In this document: one piece after another, positions 10,840 to 23,727 of the stretch | Position numbering within the stretch: the first letter of the stretch is position 1 | Layout: each line of letters begins with the position of its first letter | Source: Diphasiastrum complanatum | Lineage: Eukaryota; Streptophyta; Lycopodiopsida; Lycopodiales; Lycopodiaceae | DNA: 64,000 bases | Assembly: GCA_029204225.1 (NCBI GenBank) | Contig: CM055111.1 | Coordinates: 1,996,421-2,060,420 of the forward strand | Direction of reading: 5' to 3' | Notes under the pieces: model-generated | What the model saw: the letters and a program-made list of their open reading frames with translations, nothing else | Told to the model about the DNA's origin: nothing | Databases searched by the model: none | Program-made: the position numbers and the translations under genes

Positions 10840-11354
10840 TGTCATGCCCACGATTGATCTCGGATTGATTATCTTGTTAGAGGCCTACCTCAACTCGTAA
10901 GTTAATTATGATTATGCATATGGTCATAATCAATGGTCGGAGGCCTAAACTCATGATGGTGGATTTTTATGGGTCTCTCAATGAGTCATGGAAAACTAGA
11001 TGATGTGGCCCAGTCAGCATGTGTGTCCAGTGAGGTGTGGTAGTGCGCTACTAGTGGTGCATGGGCCTTGGAGGATATAAGTATACCCATTAGTATCTCT
11101 TATGAGAGATTGATCCATAGCTTAGGAGCTAGATTCATACGATCTAGGTTGGGTTGGGTTGGTTTTTCCATCATCCGATTCCCTTGTGCTTTGTTGCATC
11201 TTGCTTGGCTATTGTATCCTTGGACTTTATATCACCAATGAGCAAATAACAAGTAAGAGAGATGTTATTCAATTAAGTTAGCATATAAAATCAAGTTAGA
11301 TATCTTTAACTAAAAATTTAAAATTTTTATGTATGTGGTTGTGGTTATCAATCA
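10840..11354 (+). repeat. Candidate LTR (515 bp)
   Basis: The segment begins TGTCATGCCCACG after a purine tract and ends CAATCA. It is followed directly by TGGCACTCGATATAAG, which could be a primer-binding site, although I cannot assign the tRNA. A TATA-like GGATATAAGTATA lies at about 11074. No second copy of the LTR is seen in the window, so the call rests on termini alone. Confidence 0.4.
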
Positions 11355-13813
11355 TGGCACTCGATATAAGATAATTTCAAGGATAAGTGTAAGTTTTTTT
11401 TTTAAATTAAAAAAAAAAAATCCACATTTTTGTGAATACAGGAATCAAGCAAGATAATGAAAGAAGTTAACGTGCAACTAAGTGATTGTGGCTCCGATGT
11501 GGAAGTTGCAATCAACAAGGTCTTAATTCAAAGATGCATTTTTAAAACACCCCTTTGCACCAAAAAAGATGGATCACTAAAAGATTCAAGTATAACCAAG
11601 TGATATATGACTATTATTTGTTGGTGTAGTTCATCTAGACGTTTAGATGACATTAGGTTTAATACATGTACATAAGCTCTTAAGTGATATTTGGCCCTAG
11701 ACAAGGAGTCCACAGCCAAGACATAATATATTGTTGGAATTCATTTATCATTTTTGAAAAGAGACGTTTCATTCTCATATGCTTAAGGCCTTCATCTACC
11801 TTATGAACTTGTTGTCTCAATAGGTTGTCTACAATTTATCAATTTGTAGTTTCAATAGGTTGAGCTATAGGTCCATCAAGTTTTGAAGGATGATCCCCTC
11901 ACCTTCTCCTTTTTGAAAAAAAAAAAAGGAAATTTAAACAAACAAAAATCAACAACAATAAACTTCATCAGTCAAATGAGTTAGCCTAAGTTAATGTTAA
12001 TGAGATTTATACCATTGTTGAATCTAGATGTTCCTAGAGATCTATTGAATATATTGTGATATTAGTTGGGACAAGAGTAAGCGTAATAATCATGGCCATT
12101 TTAAGCTTTAACAACAAAATAGTTCTGGATAATGATAACATAAGTGTGAAAAATTACCAATTAGCTACTTGACTATTATTGGCAATTTGGAGGTCAAGCA
12201 AATGGTGGTGATTTTTCTGGTGAGCCAATGAAAATATCTTTTATAGCAAGTAATGTCACATGATTCAATAAAGAGTAGATCAAGTGATTCTATGTTGGAT
12301 AAAATTGAGGTGCTTGATAGGCAAGCTCGTCAAGAAGATGAGACTTCTACCTTTATGGTTTGTTCATTAAGAGGGAGTCTCGCATGAGTAATCTTAATTG
12401 TGTGAATATTGAGGATTGAAAAGGACTCAATATGGGGCATCAAGGATTAGGTTTGATACTCATCTTCACTTATTCTACTTTATGTTTGAGGAAGGTTATA
12501 GCATCTATCTTATTTTTTATGGTGGTGACATGGATTTCACTATGGCTAATGAAGGGATTTTTGGTGTAATCTTTTGTGATCTCAATTACATGTTTGAAGT
12601 GTTGGTTTTATAGTTTGGACCTGTAAAAAATGTTTTGATCAGAGGTTATGATGTATTTGGAAGAACATATGGTTGGTTTTAGTTTGCTTCATCAAAACCA
12701 AGTGGAATTTGATAATTTAGAGCTAGGAAAAGGCATCAAGATGGAACTCAAGGGTCAAAGCAATGAGGATTTATTTTTGCAATTGTTTGAAGACTTGTGT
12801 AAAGGCAAATGATTAGCAAGGAAATGTTTTTATATCCTACTTTACTCATTGTATTTTGGACCAAATGACTAGATACATTGAACCTAGTCCCTTTATAACT
12901 AGGCTTTTGGTAAGTACTTGAAAACTACCAATTAGGGCAATATTTGGCAAGTGGCCAAATGACATTATTTTTGCTATAAATAGTTGTACATGCGTGGAGA
13001 AACTTATCAAATGTTATTTCTATCTTTGGAAAACTTTATTCTTCTATTCTCTTGTCTTCTTGTATTCCTTCTCTCTTGATATTGGTGATTTTTAGTGTGT
13101 AGAATGCATCTAAACTAGTATGGAATGATTTCACACATGTGAAGGTACTATACGGACTATTGTAGTACATATATGGACAATAACCAATTGGATCTTAGGT
13201 TTCATAATTTTTTATGCATGATTTTACCTAAACTAGCATGCTAGAATGAAGATTTTCCACATTATTAATGTTCTATGATGTGCACCTAATTTAGCTAAAA
13301 ATCTTAAGTCCATTTACGTCAGCATTGGATTTGATTTTTTACAATAAGTACCAAACTTATGTTTTCATATTTAATGCATTGATAACTTTGATAGAGAGGA
13401 GCAAATGTGAATCTTAGTCCTATCATGAATTGCTTCTATATCAATTTTTGATAGTGGGAATTTAATGATAAGATACTTGAAAATGAGGAAATGAAAACAT
13501 CTTATTAGGTCTAAGTGAGATCACACTAGGTTGTAGTGTCCAAACTGATGCAAAAGAATTACTTAAACAAATTTTTGGAGTTATTTCATTTATATCTATT
13601 ACGATTACTTTAGATGTGTAGGATTTGGAAAATCATACATTAGAAATTTAAAATTGTGGATGTGTGAGTGCATGCATGTACATGTGTGCTTGTTGATGAC
13701 CTAGGGCATATGAGGTTGCGTGCAATACCTTCACAAAAACAAATCTACAATCTATAGAAAATCACACATCTTATGAGAATATGCATCAAGAAATGTGATA
13801 CAAACGATCAAGG
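11355..13813. other. AT-rich intergenic DNA with a TATA-like site
   Basis: No frame longer than 65 codons is convincing. TTGCTATAAATAGTTG at about 12970 is a good TATA-box match, but I see no gene after it. A T12/A12-rich patch lies at 11393-11420. Confidence 0.45.
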
Positions 13814-14367
13814 TGTGGTGATTTCTTGTGAGCTACCCATCTTCCAATGTTTCAAGCAAAACCCTATTTTCATACTATTGATTCAACGCCGAAAGAGACT
13901 GATTAATGGTAGTGAAATCTTTATTTTATGACATTATTATCTTGCAGCAGTGTCTAACTCAAAAGTAAGTAAAATTGAATTGTCATCTAGTATTCGTGTG
14001 TCACGAGATAATAGAGTAATAAACTTCAGAACCGACTTTTACTTGAATGTAGAAAGCAGTAAGGTGTATACATTTCTCAAATCACTGTAGTTATCAACAA
14101 TCATAACCATTCGTGCTTTACATATAAGCTATTTTTCAGACATCAACAAACTTCGTGCTTATCATTCATCTAACTGAACACATACATCTTATTTATAATA
14201 ATCATCATCATCACGTATGGATATGAGCATAATCACAAAGGGTGGCCTACTGCGAAGTGTATTTGTAGAGACAAGCAAAGTTATTATCAATGTTTTCATC
14301 ACCATAAAAATCCGTGGACAGCGATGGAAGTTCATCGCACTTCTGGTAGCTATAATTTATGCAAACA

Positions 14368-14369
<2 letters not shown>
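13814..14369 (+). repeat. Direct repeat, left copy (about 556 bp)
   Basis: The segment matches 16363-16911 at roughly nine bases in ten, in the same orientation. Homology ends exactly where the left copy runs into a GA tract. The pair may be the LTRs of an element whose 5' LTR was cut short, or a segmental duplication. One end is TGTGG; the other end is not defined. Confidence 0.8.

Positions 14370-14371
<2 letters not shown>

Positions 14372-14455
<84 letters not shown>
14372..14455. repeat. (GA)n microsatellite
   Basis: About 42 uninterrupted GA units. Arg-Glu and Ser-Leu frames over it are artefacts. Confidence 0.98.
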
Positions 14456-14457
<2 letters not shown>

Positions 14458-14673
14458 CCACCAACCGTACCCACAATTAGCAAAGTATCTCAGGAGGCAG
14501 TTAATGTTTTTACATTTGTCATCACATCTACACTTGAAGAAGAGTGGGTCTTTTCCAGTTCCAGATTTTAGCTTGATGTAAGTTCATCCTATTGAAACCA
14601 GTCTCAAATTGCCCTCTAGTTCTAGCCCAAGTTTGCTCAGAAGGACATCTAGTAGGTTCAAATCTACTCATCT

Positions 14674-15393
14674 TCATGACAGTATCAAATGCAATAGGTG
14701 TATCAAAGGAGGGATTCTTATGCAAAGAAGCAAGCTTACAGGACTGAACTTCAGCTTCAATAAGATGTGTAAGAGCAATCTAGAGTTCAACAGAAATGGG
14801 TGCCAAAAATTAATAGAAGTAAGGTCCCAAAGCTTATAGGCAAACTTGGCAAATTTAAATTCAATCGTACGATTAGGTACCAAAGGTACTTGGCAACTTC
14901 TGAATCGGTAGAATTCAAAGGCAGACTGGTTGTCTATTTCGCAAATTTCTTGAGAGAAAGATTCCAGCTGAGACGCACTATCATCATCAAGATCTTTGGT
15001 AAAAATCAAAGGATGAGGTGAGATAGGAGGTTCAGTAAGGGTAGGGGTATCAATAGAAAGGTCACCATTTTCTTTTTTCAAACAGACAAATATCTTCTGA
15101 ATATGTAAATTGCAGAAACTTTTTTCAACAACAATACGTTCAGCATAGTTAGAGAGATCCATAAAAAAGTTTTCAACCATGCTTAACGTTTTCTTATTTT
15201 TAATGAAATCCATATATATTTTGATCCAATCCATAGTAGTCATCAAGTCAACAAGACAAAAGATCTTATCATCAGGTCCAGTAGCATCAACAACTTTCTT
15301 CATCCAACAAATGATAGTTTGAACAAAAGGGTTAGGAAGAGGAAGGGGCTTCCCATAACCAAGAGCAACAACATCGTGAAACCATCTTGTGGA
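14674..15393 (-). CDS. Unrecognised ORF between the direct repeats
   Basis: A 209-codon minus-strand frame (15303 to 14674) stays open upstream to about 15393 (RWFHDVVALGYGKPLPLPNP, then FVQTIICW). It contains TGPDDKIFCLVDLMTTMDWI and an acidic stretch FTKDLDDDSASQLESFSQEI. No motif I know is present: no zinc knuckle, DSG or RT box. It is the longest frame outside recognisable retrotransposon domains and simple repeats. A gag-like or other element-encoded protein is possible because it lies between the 550-bp direct repeats. Confidence 0.4.
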   Translation of the reverse strand, partial: STRWFHDVVALGYGKPLPLPNPFVQTIICWMKKVVDATGPDDKIFCLVDLMTTMDWIKIYMDFIKNKKTLSMVENFFMDLSNYAERIVVEKSFCNLHIQKIFVCLKKENGDLSIDTPTLTEPPISPHPLIFTKDLDDDSASQLESFSQEICEIDNQSAFEFYRFRSCQVPLVPNRTIEFKFAKFAYKLWDLTSINFWHPFLLNSRLLLHILLKLKFSPVSLLLCIRIPPLIHLLHLILS

Positions 15394-16362
15394 CTACATC
15401 ATAGAACAAACCTTGTTAACCATAAGATACAAGTAAAGGTAAAGGTTTGGTACTACCCTGGCCAAAAGGTAGTCGGGTTCGCATCTTAAAAAGATGTTTT
15501 GAGAGAGTAACAGAACATCACATAGTCCTCTTGACACGTCAAAATCAAGCTCTTTGAACCCTTCAATTTATAGCATAACAAGTTAAAATATAGCTGTATA
15601 AAGTCTTATAGTACAAAGTACCAAAAAGTGAAGCAAGTTTTAGGACACCCATCTGTACTTGCCACCATCCCACAAAACAAAACCGCACGAGTTAGTTAAG
15701 TGAGGAAGATAGGTGTCATAGCTGAGCATCAATTGTTATCCATGTCCGAAACAAGATTCACTACTTTATCAGCTTGAATGCAATAACAAAACATTCATCC
15801 AATCTTCCCAATCATACATCTTATAAATAGCAATACATTCTGCCCTTGAATCGAAACCGTATCAAGGAAAATGCCAAATTGATCAGTGCAAGAGCAAAAA
15901 GAATGTATTCAGCTCACAAAATAGTATAAACATGTAAGAAGTTATTTATCTATACACAAGTACAAAAAGATGTGATTTTGACCATAGTGTCGAGTACTAG
16001 GGAAGATCTATGCCATGCTAGCTCCACGGACATCCCATGTAACTTATTAGAAAGTCTGAGCACTTGAAGGCTTGGGCAAATCCATGTCATTCAAGCTCAT
16101 CAAACTCAAACTCTGAAAACATCCACGACCTACTTATATAGGTTGCACTTTTACTATTAACCAAAATAACCTTTCCAAGGATTAAAAAATCATGATTACA
16201 AAGATTTTCAATATGGAAAGTAATTACTTTTCCAGTTAATAACTTCAAAAAAACCATTTACATAGAAAGTGTCATTCCCAACGTATCAAAGAACTGCATA
16301 GTAGTATGGAGTGATACTACCATTCCATATAGCATCATAGAACTTCATACCTGAATGCGAAG
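15394..16362. other. AT-rich DNA between the direct repeats
   Basis: No coding frame, RNA or element terminus is seen in this stretch. Confidence 0.5.
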
Positions 16363-16911
16363 TGGGGTGATTTTTTGTGAGCTACCCATCTTCCAATGTT
16401 TCAAGCAAAACCCTATTTTTGTACTATTGATCCAACATCGAAAGTGACTGATTAATGGTAGTGCAATCTTTATTTTATGACATTGTTATCTTGCAGCAGT
16501 ATCTAACTCAAAAGTAAGTAAAATTGAATTGTCAACTAGTATTCGTGTTTCATGAGGTAATAGAGTAATAAACTTCAGAACCGACTTTTACTTGAATGTA
16601 GAAGTCAGTAAGGCGTATACATTTCTCTTTCATTCAAATCACTATAGTTATCAACAATCATAACCATTCAAGCTCGTTTTCAGACATCGACAAATTTCGT
16701 GCTTACCATTCATCTACCTGAGCACTTACTTCTTGCATTATAATAATCGTCATCACATAGGGATATGAGCATAATCACAAAGGGCGGCCTAATACGAAGT
16801 GTATTCGTAGAGACAAGCAAAGTTATTATCAATGCCTTCATCACCATAAAAATCTGTGGACAGCGATGGAATTCCATCGCACTTCTGGTAGCTATGATTT
16901 ATGCAAACATC
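16363..16911 (+). repeat. Direct repeat, right copy (about 549 bp)
   Basis: This is the partner of 13814-14369. Near its right end it holds a perfect 18-bp palindrome, GCGATGGAATTCCATCGC (16863-16880). The left copy has a degraded form of it. Confidence 0.8.
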
Positions 16912-18856
<1,945 letters not shown>

Positions 18857-19047
18857 GGCCCAATCACATGTAGAAACATAGATCACAAGGCCAATCACCT
18901 TAAGAGGTGCATTAAATGTGGACCAATCATGTTTAGAGGTGCACATCATGAGGCCCAATCAAATTGTGAGGTGGAAATCATGAGGTCCAATCAAGATGAG
19001 AGGCGCCAATCATGATGTAGAAAGGCAATAAATGGAGTCCAATCATT
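18857..19047. repeat. CCAATCA tandem array, about 32-bp period
   Basis: CCAATCA occurs at 18860, 18891, 18923, 18955, 18987, 19006 and 19039. Five successive intervals are 31-33 bp (31, 32, 32, 32 and the last 33); one is 19. Words such as GGCCCAATCA and AGAGGTG recur with it. CCAAT is the core of NF-Y binding sites. Confidence 0.75.
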
Positions 19048-19943
19048 CTAGAGCATTTTCTTAGGCTAGATCTTGTGCTAGTACTATACGGAAGAGCTCT
19101 CTTATTGTACATATAAGTTTTCATTTGTGTTTTTTTCTCATATTCTCTCTCTACTTGAGGCACTTATTTTATCTCTCTACTCAGCTATTTTTCTCTCTCT
19201 AAAAGTATGTTGGGAGCTTAGTTTTTTCATGAACTTTGATTGCTTTGAGTTCCAATTGAATGTGAATTCATTATGCATGAAATTGTGCTCTTGTCTTAGA
19301 ATCAATCTAGGAAGATTGTAGGATGCAATCTATGTGATAGATCTATGTGCAATCATGAATCACCTTAGAAGAAAATTGTGGGGTGTGGGCAAGCATTCAT
19401 GTGATGCCATGTATTTCCTAAATAACGAATAGTCACACTTGTGCTAGCATCCATCATGCCTTGAGTGTGCAAGGTCGAAAGTGAAAGCAAGAGCGATTTC
19501 ACAATGCAAAAGCACAAAGAACGAGACGAACACAAGAGCACTATGAACGATGAACGAGCGTATACGAAAACGAGATGAACGAAAGTAAAAAGAAAGTGTA
19601 AAAACAAAAATAGAAAATGACAGTGTTATACAATGACACAGTGAAGCGGATAACCACGTGGCAACTTGATTTGACAATTGTCATGACAACTGTCAAATTC
19701 ATGATTAAGAACGATACATAAACCAATGTTTTGTGACTGTGGAAAAGAGAGTCTTAATGGAAACACATGTACATTTATGCATTTAATAAAAGGATTTACA
19801 AAATCCAAAAAGTAAATAATGAATAAAATAATTAATAATATGTGAGTAATAAATATATAAATCAAAGAAAAAAAATTTGGGGTAGATCCTTGAAAGATAC
19901 TCAATAGATTTTTGAAAGATTCTACCCTTGAATACCTTCGTTA
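19048..19943. other. 3' flank of the minus-strand Gypsy element
   Basis: No gene is seen. A 28-bp near-perfect palindrome of TGACA/TGTCA words spans 19670-19697. A G/A-rich stretch with repeated GAACGA words lies at 19500-19585. No 3' LTR matching the 5' LTR fragment at 25.7 kb is visible. Confidence 0.45.
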
Positions 19944-21230
19944 GAGATAATAGTTCTTCAGTCTGGAACCGTTGATACGTGTCGGTAATAATTCGTCTTC
20001 CAGTGACTGAAGTTGGACAAAATTGTTGTCAAATACTTCAATAACCTTGTACGGTCCCAACCACCTCATATGAAGCTTTCTAGAAAATTTTTGATGGCGA
20101 CTATCATAGATCAAAGCATATTCATCGGCTTTAAAATCAACAGTCTTGATAAGTGTATCATATTTTCCTTTCGGTGCTCCTAGATTTGCTCTGTAACATC
20201 CTTCGAATTTGTTCGAGCTTCTGATAGTTCTTCAATAGTTAGCAACCTTTCGTTAATACATTCTGCCTCTGTTCATTGTGCTTGTATTCGAAAAGTTGCC
20301 ACCTCGAATTCAGTTGACAGAATAGGATGCATACCATATGTAAGAAAGTAAGGTGTCTGCTTCGTCATTATCTTTTTTGTGTTTCGATAAGCCCATAGAA
20401 CCGAGGGTAGCTTTTGATTCCAATCTATGGCATGTGCAACAGTAATCTTATTAAGGATCTTACATAATATTCCATTCGCTCTCTCTGTTAAATCATTGGC
20501 TTTTGGATTATGGGGGATTGTCTTTCTGTGTTTGATCTAAAAATAGTTTGTCAATAGTCGAATTGTATCAGAAAAAAATGAGTACCACAATCACTAACTA
20601 ACTCCACAACCGTATCATGTAATTATAAATTTAAATAAGAAAGTTGTGATGGGGTCGTTTCATTGCTTTAGCTTCCACATTTTTCATTGCATAATTCGTT
20701 GCGACCAAAATATATCGACACTTAGTGTGTCGAGTGACTGGCTTGATTGGACCGACAAAGTCAATCTTCCACTTTTTAAATGGTGCAAGAAGAAGGATTG
20801 GCGTCAATGGCCAATTCATAGCTTTCACTGGTTTACCAGATCTTTGGCATGGATCACAAGATCATATATAATTCGAGACATCCTTAAACATTGTTGGCCA
20901 CCAATATTTGGCGGTCAATATCTTACTAACAATATTCTTCATGGCGAAGTGACCTCCGGCATCTTCCAAATGTAGGGCTTGAATGACCTTTGAAATGTCT
21001 TCGACTTCAAGACACCTTCTTAACTGATTATCAGCACCAAGCTTGTACAAAACATTGTTAATAATGGTATATGGTGCGGCTTTGTATTGAAACATTGTCT
21101 TCTTCTCCAAATCATATCCTTCTAAATATATTTGATCCTTAAGATAAATAATAATATCAGAATATAGAAAATTCGTGGATGATATCTCGAATAAATTTGC
21201 ATTGAAAAATTTATCATTCACTGGATCTTC
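19944..21230 (-). pseudogene. Gypsy-1 integrase remnant
   Basis: The zinc-binding region (HLEDAGGHF, KYWWPTMFKDV, CDPCQRSGKP) is followed by WKIDFVGPI, YILVATNYAMKNVEAKAMK, ELVSDCGTHFF and the C-terminal tail ending RINGSRLKNYYL at 19944. The usual TDY of the core reads TNY, so a catalytic Asp position is altered. Many stops occur between 20640 and 19950. The reading is split over frames. Confidence 0.85.
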
Positions 21231-21248
21231 AATTTTTCCTGTGCTAAG

Positions 21249-21640
21249 TCAAGAAAGGTAATTAGCATTCGTATGATATTTTCCTTGACAAAGTTCAACT
21301 TGAAAAGTGAACTTCTGTAGCAACAAAATCCAACGAGCAATTCTTCCAGATAAATCGGGTTTATTCACAAGATACTTTAAAGCATAATGATCGTCATGGA
21401 AGATAAAAGCATAACCTAGCAAGTAATGCCGAAATTTCTTTACAATGAATATCATTCCAAGTCTTCCTTTTCTGTTGCCGAAAAAATTTTCTCCGAGGAA
21501 CTAAGCTAACGACTAGCATAGTATATTGGATGATATTTTTTCTGTTCGTCCTTCTGACTCAAATAGACACCAATAGCAAATGTTGACACATCAACATAGC
21601 TATGAAATAGTATCGTCTAGTTAGGCGGTCTTAAAATTGG
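21249..21640 (-). pseudogene. Gypsy-1 RNase H remnant
   Basis: The segment 21455-21249 reads HDDHYALKYLVNKPDLSGRI, ARWILLLQKFTFQVELCQGK and HTNANYLS. This is the C-terminal half of a Gypsy RNase H, normally HxALxxL...RxxRWxLxLxEFxFxIxxxxGxxNxxADxLS. The N-terminal half is badly degraded. Confidence 0.85.
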
Positions 21641-22480
21641 AGCTTTAATCAGCTTTTGCTTGAGTTCTTCGAATGTTTTCTGTTGTTCTGGCGTTCACAA
21701 ATATACGACTTGTTTTTAAAAGTCACTGTGTAAGGGCTGCAGCTATCGAGGCATGATTCTTGTATGAATCTTCGGTAATAACCAACCTGTTCTAAGAAGG
21801 TCCTGAGTTCTCTTAGATTCGTTGGTATCAGTGGATTTTTTATAACCTTGACCTTGTCTTTGTCGACCTCTATTCCTCGTTTGGATATTATGTGTCCTAA
21901 AAGAATATCTTCTCTCATATTGATAAACCATTTTTTAGAGTGAAGTGACAAACAAGTTTCAATTTCTGAATGTGAGACTTTATATCACTGTAAACACAGA
22001 AGTCATCAATAAAAATTTCAAGAAATGTTCTCAAAAACGCAGCGAAGCCGTTGAAAAGTCGTCGGCGCATTGCAGAGGCCAAAGGGCATAAGTGCCCCAA
22101 TTTGTCATAAACGTGGTCTTTGATCTATCCTCCTTCCTTACTCCAACTTGATTATAGAGAAACCATCACAGAAACTATAACATTCTTGTCCAGTAACCTG
22201 GTCTAGAATTGAATCAGTGAAGGGTAATGGATGATGATCTTTCTTGGTGGCTGCATTGAGTTTACAAAAGTCCTGGCATATTTAAATCTTGTTAGTCTAT
22301 TTCTTTGAAACCACAACAATGGAAGTCACCCATTTGCTACTTAGGTTGGGATGAATGACTCCTACCTTAAGATATTTGTTGAATTCATCTTTTACCATAA
22401 GAGAGTACTTCGAATTTAGATGATATTGTTTCTGTCGGACATGAACAACATCTTCCTTCAAATCAATATGGTGCTCACCA
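21640..22480 (-). pseudogene. Gypsy-1 reverse transcriptase remnant
   Basis: Blocks in order are FGEHHIDLKEDVVHVRQKQY, GVIHPNLSSKWVTSIVVVSK, DFCKLNAATKKDHHPLPF, FGLCNAPTTFQRL, FIDDFCVYSD (catalytic box, usually YxDD) and GHIISKRGIEVDKDKVKVI followed by LRTFL..VGYYRRFI. Frames change several times and stops are present. Confidence 0.88.
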
Positions 22481-22614
22481 AATTCATCAGGGATTCATTT
22501 CAAGTCTTTGAGCGAACATGCAAACACATCTTGGTACTCCTTAAGTAATTCGATAAATTATGCTAACTCAGTTTCACCTAGAGACTTTGAAACATGGACA
22601 AATTTGCCAAGTGC

Positions 22615-23420
22615 AAGTTCAGTTAGCTTTGTTGAATCTGGTAAAATAATACCTTTTGTCATTTTGGCCTTCGTATGGCCATGAATTCCATGCATTGCAC
22701 AGATTTATTCTTGTCGACAACTTGTTCCTTATTTCCAAATTCGTTTTTGGATTCGTCATCAACGTCTTGATCAAAATCTTCAGAATTCTTGTCCCGGATT
22801 TTGATTCATTAACAGAAATATATGCTTCAATATTGCAGACATCGAAAAATTCTTCTTCCTCATTCGATAAATCATTATTCTCATAGCATTCAAAATATTT
22901 AACTTCGATATCTGAAGCAGTAGAGAATATATTGAGTGCATAAGAAGAATCTTCAGAAGTGAAACTTGTGTCGGCGGACATTGGAGTTCCTCCTTCATAT
23001 CTGTCACGACTCCAGGTTATAATTGGTCTGCTCACGGTTGTTAGTTTCGCTAGTTTGAAATCTTAATTCTCTGGACTTCCAAGGTAGACTTGCATTAGAC
23101 TGATAAAGCCATGGTCATCCAATTAAGACAATGTAAGAGGACAACCGAGTGGTCTGATAACAATAAAATTCATCGTAAAAGGCTTGGTTTGTATATATAC
23201 AGTGATGATCTTTAATTCACCAAAAGGTTTTCTTTGTGTTGAATCGGCCAACTTAATATTTTGTTGACTTAGTTGAATATCAGTCAAACAGAAGGCGGGA
23301 GTTGTGTCTTCTGTTATAATATTGACGCTTGAACCTGAATCAATCGGCACATTTTCGATCAAGCATCCAACAATAGTAACGTCGATTTTTGGTGCACTGA
23401 GGTCTCCCAAATCAATAGAT
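22615..23420 (-). pseudogene. Gypsy-1 aspartic protease and linker remnant
   Basis: The segment 23410-23123 reads APKIDVTIVGCLIENVPIDS, then GSSVNIITED, with the catalytic DSG triplet, followed by TQRKPFGELKIITVYI and FIVIRPLGCPLTLS. This matches Gypsy retropepsins. The linker 23035-22619 is acidic with a final Lys-rich part. Stops separate the two. Confidence 0.82.
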
Positions 23421-23727
23421 AGTATGCCTATTTCTCAAGGAAACTCTTTTCTTATTCTTAGGGATAGAAAGACCCTTAAAATTGTTTGTGGCAATAAGTG
23501 TTATCAGCCAACAATTGCTCGAAAGTTATATTAGGACGAAGAGCCAATATATATCATGATATCATAATCTTTCATCTTCGCTTTTGATATGGGCTTATCA
23601 ATAGTGGCATCAGAAAGTTTGGTCTTCGTAATTTCAATGTCCCCTTCCTCGAATGTGAACTTCTTCTCTGCAGCAACAGCCTATAACTCAAAATTTATAA
23701 TTTCTATAGCTTCTGTAGAATTATCTT

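Noticed and set aside
10840-11354. Complete LTR retrotransposon around the candidate LTR
   Set aside because: No second LTR and no gag/pol frames next to it; only the LTR is proposed.
14217-14581. Open frames of Arg-Glu or Ser-Leu repeats over the GA tracts (also at 17445-17781, 25874-26130, 33287-33589, 37259-37447, 39231-39654, 52326-52508)
   Set aside because: Translations of simple repeats; no independent coding evidence.
18857-19047. CRISPR-like regular spacing of CCAATCA
   Set aside because: The conserved word is only 7 bp and there are no Cas genes; it is a minisatellite or promoter array.
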